Source of the DNA: Nocardia acidivorans NBRC 108247
Lineage (GTDB): Bacteria > Actinomycetota > Actinomycetes > Mycobacteriales > Mycobacteriaceae
NCBI RefSeq assembly: GCF_001625085.1
Contig: NZ_BDAW01000020.1
Location: forward strand, 47,486-111,485
DNA: 64,000 bases
Direction of reading: 5' to 3'
In this document: one piece after another, positions 43,637 to 52,793 of the stretch
How positions within the stretch are numbered: position 1 is the first letter of the stretch
Layout of the letters: the number at the start of each line of letters is the position of its first letter
Program-made: the position numbers and the translations under genes
Notes under the pieces: generated by a model
The model's input: the letters and a program-made list of their open reading frames with translations, nothing else
The model's database searches: none
What the model was told of the DNA's origin: nothing

Positions 43637-44611
43637 ATGGGAGCACATACGCACGGGCACTCACACGCCCACGGCAGCACCGCACACCAGAGTGAGCACA
43701 CACCGGGAAATGGGCACGGACACGGCCACTCCCACGATCACACCCATGACGGGATCGACTGGTCCACCCAGATCGACCATCTGCGCCGCGAGGACGCCCT
43801 GGCCGCCGACGCCCAGACCCAGATCGCCCGGCGGCTGATCGGCCTGCTCACCGGCACCGGCGAGCGGCCGGTGGTGGTGGATATCGGCGCCGGAGCCGGC
43901 GGGCAGAGCGCGGCCTTCGCGGTCGAGTTGGCCGCGCGCGGCGGCGGTCGGCTGATCATCGCCGATGCGGTGACCGAACTGCTGGAGGCGGCCCGCGCGA
44001 CCACCGCCGCCGCGCTCGGCGGTGACGATCGGGTGAGCGTGGAGACCGTCCTGGTGGATGCCGCCTCGGACAGCGTGCTCGACGCCGTCGCCCAGGCCGA
44101 TCTGGTGTGGGCCTCGCGCATGGTGCATCACCTGCCCGATCAGCAGGCCGGTACCGATCGGCTCGCCAAGCTGGTACGCCCCGGCGGCTGGCTGGCGCTG
44201 GCCGAGGGTGGATTGCCCCTGCGTTGTCTGCCTTGGGATCTCGGCGTCGGCACCCCCGGCCTACAGGATCGGCTGCTCGCGGTGCGCGATGAGTTCTTCG
44301 GCCGGATGCGCGCCGAGATCACCGGCAGCGTGCCCATGCCGTACGGCTGGAATATCGCACTCGGCCGCGCGGGCCTGGCCGAGGTCTCCGCGTTCAGCGT
44401 CCTCACCGATCAGCCCACCGCGACGCCCGAGGTGCGCGAAAGCGTCGCCAGTTGGCTCGACGGATTGCGAAATCGTATGAGCGACAATGTCTCCGACGAC
44501 GATCGCACCGCCCTGGACCAGCTGCTGGATCCCACCGCCGACAGCTATATCGGCGCGCGCGAGGATATTTTCCTGTTGGGCGCCACCACCATTCACCTCG
44601 GCCGCCGCTGA
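43637..44611 (+). CDS. SAM-dependent methyltransferase with His-rich N-terminus
   Basis: A 324-residue protein. The first 37 residues contain 13 His in HxH patterns (HTHGHSHAH, HGHGHSHDHTH), as in metal chaperones and CDF/Zip transporters. From residue 70 the class I methyltransferase fold follows: VVVDIGAGAGGQSAAFAVEL (motif I), LIIADAV (motif II) and DLVWASRMVHHLP (motif IV). The His tract could bind Zn, Ni or Co and give metal-dependent activity or simply store metal. The methyl acceptor is unknown. An operator-like palindrome and an apparently leaderless promoter precede it. Confidence 0.82.
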   Translation: MGAHTHGHSHAHGSTAHQSEHTPGNGHGHGHSHDHTHDGIDWSTQIDHLRREDALAADAQTQIARRLIGLLTGTGERPVVVDIGAGAGGQSAAFAVELAARGGGRLIIADAVTELLEAARATTAAALGGDDRVSVETVLVDAASDSVLDAVAQADLVWASRMVHHLPDQQAGTDRLAKLVRPGGWLALAEGGLPLRCLPWDLGVGTPGLQDRLLAVRDEFFGRMRAEITGSVPMPYGWNIALGRAGLAEVSAFSVLTDQPTATPEVRESVASWLDGLRNRMSDNVSDDDRTALDQLLDPTADSYIGAREDIFLLGATTIHLGRR

Positions 44612-44803
44612 TCCATAGCGAATCGGTGCTACGACATTTGCAAGATCAACTGAGAATGCAGGGTCGATGGTATCTGCGCGACATCCTCCTGTGACCGTTC
44701 CGTTAGAGTACGACCGGTCTCGAATGCCCTGCTATACGGCATAATTCGGATTCCCTGGCACAGCAGTCGGACGCTTGTTTCACATGCCGGGGGAGGAGTT
44801 TCG

Positions 44804-45292
44804 GTGAGCCGTACCACGGAACAGCGGCGGGTGCCCGCCTTTGGTTTCGACGATTTGCAGCGCTTCGCCGCCGCGCGCGAGCATGCCGCGCGGCAGCGAA
44901 CGCCCAGCCCCGCGGCGCCGCCGCTGGAGCTGCGCGTCACCAGTGAATCCAGACGCACCGACGAACAGTGGACGGTCCCGGAGAAACTGGTGGCCGAATG
45001 CACCACGGGCAAAGTCGTCATCGATTTCACCCGGGCCTACTGCTCCCGGCGCGCCATCGATATCCGGGTCGACGCGGGCTCGGGCACCATTGTGGTGATC
45101 GTGCCGCGCGGTTGGCGGGTGGATCTCGACGCCGTCGAATTCGGCGCCGGCGCGCACGCCTCGAATCGCGTCACGCTGCCGCGTTTTCCGGGCGCACCGC
45201 TGATTCGCATCGAGGGCCGTATCGAATCCGGGGTGCTCAAAGCCCGATACGCGTTCCGCTCCCCGGTGGCCTGGCTGCGCCGTTCCCGCTGA
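44804..45292 (+). CDS. LiaF-like C-terminal-domain protein of unknown function
   Basis: A 162-residue soluble protein. The N-terminal 50 residues are polar and probably disordered. The rest is a beta-solenoid-like domain (GKVVIDFTRAYCSRRAIDIRVDAGSGTIVVIVPRGWRVDLDAVEFGAGA region) resembling the C-terminal domain of LiaF and of DUF1707 proteins, which sense the cell envelope in actinobacteria. The DUF1707 N-terminal part is missing. GTG 44804 follows GGAGGAG at 5 nt. It sits just upstream of dinB. Role is inferred from the fold only. Confidence 0.65.
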   Translation: MSRTTEQRRVPAFGFDDLQRFAAAREHAARQRTPSPAAPPLELRVTSESRRTDEQWTVPEKLVAECTTGKVVIDFTRAYCSRRAIDIRVDAGSGTIVVIVPRGWRVDLDAVEFGAGAHASNRVTLPRFPGAPLIRIEGRIESGVLKARYAFRSPVAWLRRSR

Positions 45293-45323
45293 AAACGGTG
45301 CGCATGGGGTAAGAACTACAGGG

Positions 45324-46385
45324 GTGACGCGGTGGCTGCTGCACGTCGACCTCGACCAATTCCAGGCCGCGGTGGAATTCCGGCGGCATCCCGAACTGCG
45401 CGGATTACCGGTCATCGTGGGCGGCAATGGCGATCCGGCCGAGCCGCGCAAAGTGGTCTCCTGCGCCTCCTATCCCGCGCGGGCGCACGGGGTGCGGGCG
45501 GGCATGCCGCTGAAATCGGCACGGAAACTGTGTCCGGACGGGGTTTTCCTGGCCCAGGATCTGACCACCTACGCCGCGGCCTCCGAGGAGATCATGACGC
45601 TGCTGCGCACCTTTCCGGGGCGGGTGGAGGTGCTCGGATTCGATGAGGCGTTCCTCGCGGTCGACACCGAGGATCCGGAGCGGACGGCGCGCGAGATACG
45701 CTCCGCCATCGAGGATTTGGGGCTGACCTGCGCGGTCGGCATCGGGGACAACAAGCTGCGCGCCAAACTCGCCACCGGATTCGCCAAAGCCGTTGGCAAG
45801 AGCGGCGATTCGGAGCTCGGGCCGGATGCCGGGACCGGAATCTTCCGGCTCACCGCGGACAATTGGGCCGAGCTCATGGCGCATCGGCCCACCACGGCGC
45901 TGTGGGGGATCGGGGCGCGCATCGCGAAACGCATGAGCGCCATGGGAATCGAGACCGTCGCCGATCTCGCCGCCGCGGATCGGGACCTGCTGGCCCGGGA
46001 GTTCGGGCCGAATACCGGACCGTATCTCTGGGTGCTCGGGCACGGTGCGGGCGATACCGATATCGCCGAACCGCGCGAACCGGTCGGGCACTCCCGCTCG
46101 GAGACCTTCCCGGCCGACCTCACCGAGATCGCGGAGTTCGACGCCGCCGTAACCAGACTCGCCACCCAGGTCGCCGAGGAGACCTTCGCGGACGGGCGCA
46201 GCGTGGGACGTGTCGGGGTCACCGTGCGCACCAAGACCTTCTTCACCCGGACCAAACAGCGGAAACTGCCCCGGCCCACCACCGATGTGGACGAGGTCGT
46301 CGAGACCGCGCTGCGGGTGCTGCACGCCTTCGAACTGGATCGCCCCATTCGCCTGCTCGGCGTGCGCGTGGAATTCGGAGCCTGA
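45324..46385 (+). CDS. dinB2: DNA polymerase IV, DinB2 type
   Basis: A 353-residue Y-family translesion polymerase. Catalytic acidic residues are in HVDLDQF (Asp9, Asp11) and LGFDEAFL. The helix-hairpin-helix TALWGIGARIAKRMSAMGI and the little-finger region with KTFFTRTKQRKLP follow. The start MTRWLLHVDLDQF and the length resemble mycobacterial DinB2 (Rv3056). The steric-gate position, Phe or Tyr in most DinB proteins and Leu14 in M. smegmatis DinB2, is Gln14 here. There is no beta-clamp tail that I can identify. No SOS box is evident upstream; GTG 45324 is the start. Confidence 0.88.
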   Translation: MTRWLLHVDLDQFQAAVEFRRHPELRGLPVIVGGNGDPAEPRKVVSCASYPARAHGVRAGMPLKSARKLCPDGVFLAQDLTTYAAASEEIMTLLRTFPGRVEVLGFDEAFLAVDTEDPERTAREIRSAIEDLGLTCAVGIGDNKLRAKLATGFAKAVGKSGDSELGPDAGTGIFRLTADNWAELMAHRPTTALWGIGARIAKRMSAMGIETVADLAAADRDLLAREFGPNTGPYLWVLGHGAGDTDIAEPREPVGHSRSETFPADLTEIAEFDAAVTRLATQVAEETFADGRSVGRVGVTVRTKTFFTRTKQRKLPRPTTDVDEVVETALRVLHAFELDRPIRLLGVRVEFGA

Positions 46386-46426
46386 CCGCACGCGAGCGGG
46401 CACACCGCGTTTGTCATGCTGGGTCG

Positions 46427-47209
46427 ATGAGCAACTACCAGAACATCAGCTTCGTCACGGACGGACCTATCGCCCGCATCACGCTGAACCGGCCCGGCGC
46501 CGCCAACGGCATCGACCAGGCGCTGGCCGAGGAACTGGCGACGGCCGCCGCGTACTGCTCCGAGGACCCGGCGATCAAGGTGGTCGTACTCACCGGGGCC
46601 GGGAAATTCTTCTCCGCCGGCGGTGATCTGCGCGCCATGGCCGAGAGCGCCGACACCGGCGCGTTCATCGCCAAGCTGGCCGATACGCTGCACCAGGCGG
46701 TGTCGACGCTGGCGCGCATGGACGCGCTGCTCATTGTCGCGGTCAACGGCACCGCCGCCGGGGCGGGAATGAGCCTGGCGGTCGCCGGTGACCTGGTGGT
46801 GGCGGGCGAATCCGCCACCTTCACCATGGCGTACACCAAGGTCGGACTCAGCCCCGACGGCGGCGCGTCCTACTACCTGCCGCGTCTGATCGGTGTGCGC
46901 CGCACCCAGGATCTGATGCTCACCAATCGGGTGCTGAAGGCCGCCGAAGCCCTCGACTGGGGTCTGCTGCACCGGGTGGTGCCGGACGCCGAACTCGCCG
47001 ATACCGTCGAACAGCTGGCCCAGCAGTTCGCGCGGGGCCCCAAGGGCTCCAACGCGAATGTGAAGAAGCTGCTGCTGGTTTCGTCCCAGCACACCCTCGA
47101 GGAGCAGTTGGCCACCGAAGCCTCGTTCATCACCCATGCCGCCGAATCCACCGACGGGGCCGAGGGGATTGCCGCGTTCCTCGGCAAGCGCGCACCCGAA
47201 TTCGGGTGA
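46427..47209 (+). CDS. enoyl-CoA hydratase/isomerase family protein
   Basis: A 260-residue crotonase-fold protein. The CoA oxyanion motif SAGGDLRAM is present, followed by VNGTAAGAGMSLAVAGDLVVAG and the active-site region KVGLSPDGGASYYLPRLIG. At the hydratase Glu positions it reads GAGMS and SPDGG. The first Glu is absent and only an Asp remains, as in isomerases or PaaG-like members, so delta-isomerase activity is as likely as hydration. It would act in fatty-acid or aromatic-acid CoA degradation. ATG 46427 lies 42 bp after dinB2, without an obvious ribosome binding site. Confidence 0.87.
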   Translation: MSNYQNISFVTDGPIARITLNRPGAANGIDQALAEELATAAAYCSEDPAIKVVVLTGAGKFFSAGGDLRAMAESADTGAFIAKLADTLHQAVSTLARMDALLIVAVNGTAAGAGMSLAVAGDLVVAGESATFTMAYTKVGLSPDGGASYYLPRLIGVRRTQDLMLTNRVLKAAEALDWGLLHRVVPDAELADTVEQLAQQFARGPKGSNANVKKLLLVSSQHTLEEQLATEASFITHAAESTDGAEGIAAFLGKRAPEFG

Positions 47210-47245
47210 GCGGCAGGAGGATTCGCCGAGGAACGCGGGCGGCGG

Positions 47246-48064
47246 TCAGCTCTTCAGGAACTCCAGGATGTCCGCGTTCACCTCTGCGGCATGGGTGATG
47301 TACAGCCCGTGCCCGGCATCCCAGTACTCCTTCAATACCGCGTGCGGCGCCAGCTTCACCGCCTGGCGGCTGGCGATATCGATCGGGATCGACTGATCGG
47401 CCAGCCCGTGCAGCAGCAGCAACGGCACCGTCACCGCGGCCACATCCGGGCGGTGATCGGAATTGAACAGCTCGGCCTGTACGGCGATCGTCGCGTAGGC
47501 CGACGCCGACAGGCAGCGGCGCATCTCCATATCGATCACGGCCTGCGACGTGCCGCGGCGCAGATGCGTCGCGAAGTAGCCCTGTGCGCGCTCGGCGAAC
47601 CACTGCGGGCGTTCGGACTTCAGCTGCGCCGCCGAGGCTTCGAACATCGCCCTCGGCGCGCCGAAGGGGTTGTCCTCGGTCTGGCACATGAACGGAATCG
47701 CGGGGGCCAGCAGGGCGATCCGGTTCACCCGTTCCTGACCGTGCCGAGACAGATAGCGCACGACCTCCCCGCCGCCCGCCGAATGCGCCACCATGGCGAA
47801 GTCGTTCAGATCCAGGTGTTCGATCAGGGCGGCGATATCGTCGGCGCGGGTGTTCACGTCGTATCCGGTGGACGGGCGGTCCGAACGACCGTGACCGCGC
47901 CGGTCCAGCAGAATGCAGCGGTAGCCGCGCTCCACGAAGTAATGCAGTTGGTACTCCCACATATCCGCGTGCAGCGACCAGCCCGCGATGAACACCAGCG
48001 GTGCGCCGGTTCCGTAGTCCTCGTAGGCGAGAGTGGTGCCGTCGGTGGTCTGGAAGTAGGGCAT
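47246..48064 (-). CDS. alpha/beta hydrolase (arylesterase/haloperoxidase type)
   Basis: A 272-residue cofactor-free alpha/beta hydrolase. The oxyanion motif IAGWSLHADMW, the strand motif DRRGHGRSDRP, the nucleophile AHSAGGGE and the catalytic DAGHGLYITH are all in place. HGLADQSIPI carries the acid residue. This pattern fits the non-haem chloroperoxidase/arylesterase branch. AAGGAG is 10 nt before ATG 48064. It is convergent with the hydratase gene and divergent from the AcuI-like gene. Confidence 0.87.
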   Translation of the reverse strand: MPYFQTTDGTTLAYEDYGTGAPLVFIAGWSLHADMWEYQLHYFVERGYRCILLDRRGHGRSDRPSTGYDVNTRADDIAALIEHLDLNDFAMVAHSAGGGEVVRYLSRHGQERVNRIALLAPAIPFMCQTEDNPFGAPRAMFEASAAQLKSERPQWFAERAQGYFATHLRRGTSQAVIDMEMRRCLSASAYATIAVQAELFNSDHRPDVAAVTVPLLLLHGLADQSIPIDIASRQAVKLAPHAVLKEYWDAGHGLYITHAAEVNADILEFLKS

Positions 48065-48106
48065 ATCGGCGGCGCTCCTTGGTCTTTCGCTAGGGTGAGA
48101 ACAAGA

Positions 48107-48123
48107 TTCCCGCAGTGCGGGAA
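48107..48123. promoter_or_regulatory. 17-bp perfect palindrome between divergent hydrolase and reductase genes
   Basis: TTCCCGCA-G-TGCGGGAA lies 43 bp from the hydrolase start and 84 bp from the reductase start, a typical place for a shared operator. The regulator is not adjacent. Confidence 0.55.
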
Positions 48124-48206
48124 CGAAAGCGATTACGCGCGAGGTAAAGTCATCGATTCCATTCGGAAGACTGCCCTGACCAGCACCGGAGTCCTATGCT
48201 CAGGGC

Positions 48207-49199
48207 ATGGAGTTCCAGGCGATGGTGGCACGCAAGACGGACAGCGGGATCGCACTCCGGCACGAGAGGGTCGATGAGGACCTCCTCGGCGCGGGCGAGG
48301 TGACGATCAAGGTGCACTTCACGAGCGCCAACTACAAGGACGGGCTCGCCATCACCCCCGGTGGCGGGGTGGTACGCGACTATCCGATCATTCCCGGCAT
48401 CGATATCACCGGTGAGGTATTCGCCTCGGAGAGCGCGGATTTCGCGCCCGGCGACCTGGTCGTGGCGCACGGCTACGATATCGGCGTCGCGCACAACGGC
48501 GGCTTCGCCGAATACGCCCGGGTGCCCGCCGACTGGGTGGTGAAGCTGGACGGCCTCACCCCGCGCGAGGCGGCCGCCCTGGGCACCGCCGGATTCACCG
48601 CCGCCATGAGCGTGCAGGCCCTGCTCGACCACGGGGTGACCGCCTCGGACGGTCCGGTGCTGGTCACCGGCGCGACCGGCGGCGTCGGCACGGTGGCCGT
48701 GGATATCCTGGCCGGCCTCGGCTTCGAGGTGATCGCCTCCACCGGAAAGCTCGGCGCGACCGAACTTCTCACCACCCTCGGCGCGAATTCGATCATCGGC
48801 CGCCTGCCCGCCGAGGGCGAGAAGGTCCGCCCGCTCGGCAAGGCGCAGTGGGCGGCGGCGGTGGACAGTGTCGGCGGCGCATCCCTGGCGTACATCCTGT
48901 CCACCATCAAATACGGTGGTGCGGCGGCGATCTCCGGTCTCACCGGTGGCCCGGAACTGCCCACCACGGTGATGCCGTTCATCCTGCGCGGTATCGCCCT
49001 GTTCGGCATCGACTCCGCGCATTTCCCCATCGCGGCCCGGCGCGAGCTGTGGGCCCGCCTCGCGAAAGACCTGAAACCCCGGCATCTCTCGCTGCTGGAG
49101 AACTACGCCCCCATCACCGAAGCGGAAGCCGTGCTGCACTCGATTCTGGAGGGCACCCACTCCGGTCGTACCGTTCTCGGCGTGGCGGGGGAGTTCTAA
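48207..49199 (+). CDS. AcuI/YhdH-type quinone/acryloyl-CoA reductase (zinc-free MDR)
   Basis: A 330-residue medium-chain reductase. The N-terminal catalytic domain contains FTSANYKDGLAITPGGG and PGIDITGEV; the NADPH fold has VLVTGATGGVGTVAVDILA. No zinc-binding Cys/His sets are present. The YKDGLAITG-like segment is diagnostic of the YhdH/AcuI branch, whose members reduce acryloyl-CoA to propionyl-CoA or related enones. ATG 48207 shares a divergent region with the hydrolase. Its stop overlaps the convergent EEP nuclease gene by 4 bp. Confidence 0.9.
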   Translation: MEFQAMVARKTDSGIALRHERVDEDLLGAGEVTIKVHFTSANYKDGLAITPGGGVVRDYPIIPGIDITGEVFASESADFAPGDLVVAHGYDIGVAHNGGFAEYARVPADWVVKLDGLTPREAAALGTAGFTAAMSVQALLDHGVTASDGPVLVTGATGGVGTVAVDILAGLGFEVIASTGKLGATELLTTLGANSIIGRLPAEGEKVRPLGKAQWAAAVDSVGGASLAYILSTIKYGGAAAISGLTGGPELPTTVMPFILRGIALFGIDSAHFPIAARRELWARLAKDLKPRHLSLLENYAPITEAEAVLHSILEGTHSGRTVLGVAGEF

Positions 49200-49897
49200 C
49201 CGACCGTCGCCCGCACCAGGTTGTGGTCGGACACCCCGGCCACATCCACCACCTCGGCGTCGCGCACCGCGAGACCGCGCACCACCACGTGGTCGATGAA
49301 CTGTGATTTCTCCGCGCTCGAACCGCGCGGGCGGGTGGCGATGGCATCCACCGGCAATTCGGCGACGCGGTACCGCGGTCCCAGGGCCGCGCCGACCTCC
49401 GCTCGCCCGGAGTTGAAATCCCCGAGCAGCACGGCGGGTCCGTAGGCCAGCTCGCCGAGCCGGGCGAACTGGCCGCCCCGCCGATCGTCACCGGTCACAT
49501 GGGTGGCGATCACGAGCACCCCCGCCACCTCCACGGCCAGATACCCCTTGCCGGGATCGGTGGTGAAGTCACCGCTCGCGAAGTCCCGCCCGGCCCCGTC
49601 GATGATCAACACCAGGTACTCGGCACGGTCCTTCAGCACCGATTCGACCCGTCGCGGCCGCGGCACCCGCGGATACCGCAGGATATGAAAGTCCCGCTCC
49701 GGCAGCGCCTCCCGCAGGCTCGCCAGCTGATCACCACTGACCTCCTGTAGCGCGATGACCTGCTCCGCCCTCCCGGCCACCACCGCCGTCACCCCGGCGA
49801 TCCGCACCGCCTCATCGGGCCAGCGGGTACCGAATCCACGGTCCCAGTTGTCGGCGTGTACACGATGCAGGACATTCCAGGTGGCAACAGCGATCAC
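49196..49897 (-). CDS. endonuclease/exonuclease/phosphatase (EEP) family protein
   Basis: A 233-residue EEP-fold protein. It opens IAVATWNVLHR (metal-ligand Asn), then QVIALQEVSGDQ (metal Glu), LLGDFNSG (Asp/Asn pair) and VSDHNLV (the final DH). All catalytic positions are conserved, so it should be an active metal-dependent phosphodiesterase. DNA repair nuclease, sphingomyelinase-like and phosphatase substrates are equally possible. GTG 49897 is the start; no signal peptide. A 138-bp region with two hairpins separates it from lon on the same strand. Confidence 0.82.
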   Translation of the reverse strand: MIAVATWNVLHRVHADNWDRGFGTRWPDEAVRIAGVTAVVAGRAEQVIALQEVSGDQLASLREALPERDFHILRYPRVPRPRRVESVLKDRAEYLVLIIDGAGRDFASGDFTTDPGKGYLAVEVAGVLVIATHVTGDDRRGGQFARLGELAYGPAVLLGDFNSGRAEVGAALGPRYRVAELPVDAIATRPRGSSAEKSQFIDHVVVRGLAVRDAEVVDVAGVSDHNLVRATVG

Positions 49898-49923
49898 GAA
49901 TTCCCAGGTTACGAGATACGAAC

Positions 49924-49964
49924 GGACCGTGCGGCTTTCGTTTCATGTGAAACACGCACGGTCC
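49924..49964. terminator. hairpin containing a parS-like core
   Basis: GGACCGTGCG pairs with CGCACGGTCC (10 bp), and within the loop GTTTCATGTGAAAC is itself a 14-bp palindrome. It lies between lon and the EEP gene. Confidence 0.5.
49939..49954. promoter_or_regulatory. parS-like ParB binding site, 14 of 16 matches
   Basis: CGTTTCATGTGAAACA differs from the parS consensus TGTTTCACGTGAAACA at two positions (1 and 8). The 14-bp core has a single mismatch. It could be a weak parS or a chance palindrome. Confidence 0.4.
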
Positions 49965-49978
49965 GGGGTGAAAATGGG

Positions 49979-50017
49979 GAGGAGCCCGGGCGTGGGGGAC
50001 ACACGCACGGGCTCCTC
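49979..50017 (-). terminator. terminator of lon
   Basis: GAGGAGCCCG pairs with CGGGCTCCTC (10 bp), extended inside by GCGTG/CACGC. It starts 19 bp after the lon stop and is followed, on the minus strand, by CCCCATTTTC. Confidence 0.75.
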
Positions 50018-50035
50018 ATGGTGAGCGCTCGCGGG

Positions 50036-52441
<2,406 letters not shown>

Positions 52442-52538
52442 GTCGACTACCTCTTCCAAGATTGAGCGTCTCCTACTCAACTCAGGTTGAGCGTTATCCA
52501 GTCAACTACAGACCCGCCCGACTAATTCCAATCTTGTT

Positions 52539-52555
52539 GTTCGCCCCCGGCGAAC
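52539..52555 (-). promoter_or_regulatory. ClgR-type operator upstream of lon
   Basis: GTTCGCC-CCC-GGCGAAC is a perfect 7-bp inverted repeat matching the actinobacterial ClgR pattern (GTTCGC-N5-GCGAAC). ClgR activates clpP1P2, clpC and, in Streptomyces, lon. On the minus strand, TTGGAA then TAGTTG, 17 nt apart, follow it as a possible promoter. Confidence 0.7.
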
Positions 52556-52577
52556 GGGCCTCCTCGGCGGTATCGGT

Positions 52578-52735
52578 CCAGGTCACGGGCAGGGCATGCA
52601 CGCCGTAGATGTTCATGTCGGTCCGCAGCGACGCCTCATCGGCGGGGACGGCGAGCTGGAGCATCGGGAAGCGGCGGATGCTCCAGCAGCGCGAAAGTGC
52701 CCGGCGACAACATGTTCGCGGTGGTCCCATGCTGT
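52578..52735 (-). pseudogene. cytochrome P450 relic with internal deletion
   Basis: The frame reads HGTTANMLSPGTFALLEHP, matching the I-helix of CYP105-type actinobacterial P450s (GHETTANMLSLGTFALL). It then shifts frame at about 52675 and continues as RFPMLQLAVPADEASLRTDM and NIYGVHALPVTW, the extreme C-terminus of such P450s. The roughly 150 residues between them, including the haem Cys loop, are deleted, as is everything before the I-helix. The C-terminal reading runs on to a stop at 52506, across the ClgR-type operator. Assignment is from motif recognition. Confidence 0.72.
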
Positions 52736-52744
52736 CCCCGCCCC

Positions 52745-52768
52745 GGCTGACACCGACCTGACACGCCC
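52745..52768 (+). promoter_or_regulatory. SARP-type direct repeat, copy 1
   Basis: TGACACC (52748) and TGACACG (52759) are heptamers with an 11-bp period, the spacing SARP regulators use, and they overlap the likely -35 of the SARP gene. The 24-bp block reappears with two changes at 57725. Confidence 0.6.
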
Positions 52769-52786
52769 ACGGGCCCACGGCACAAT
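52758..52786 (+). promoter_or_regulatory. promoter of the SARP gene (leaderless)
   Basis: CTGACA (52758-52763), 17 nt, CACAAT (52781-52786). The predicted transcription start is at or next to GTG 52794, so the mRNA would have no 5' leader. Confidence 0.55.
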
Positions 52787-52793
52787 GGGCCGG

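Noticed and set aside
52476..52491. Possible HspR HAIR element upstream of lon
   Set aside because: CTCAAC-N4-GTTGAG has the half-sites in the opposite orientation to CTTGAGT-N7-ACTCAAG and a different spacing.
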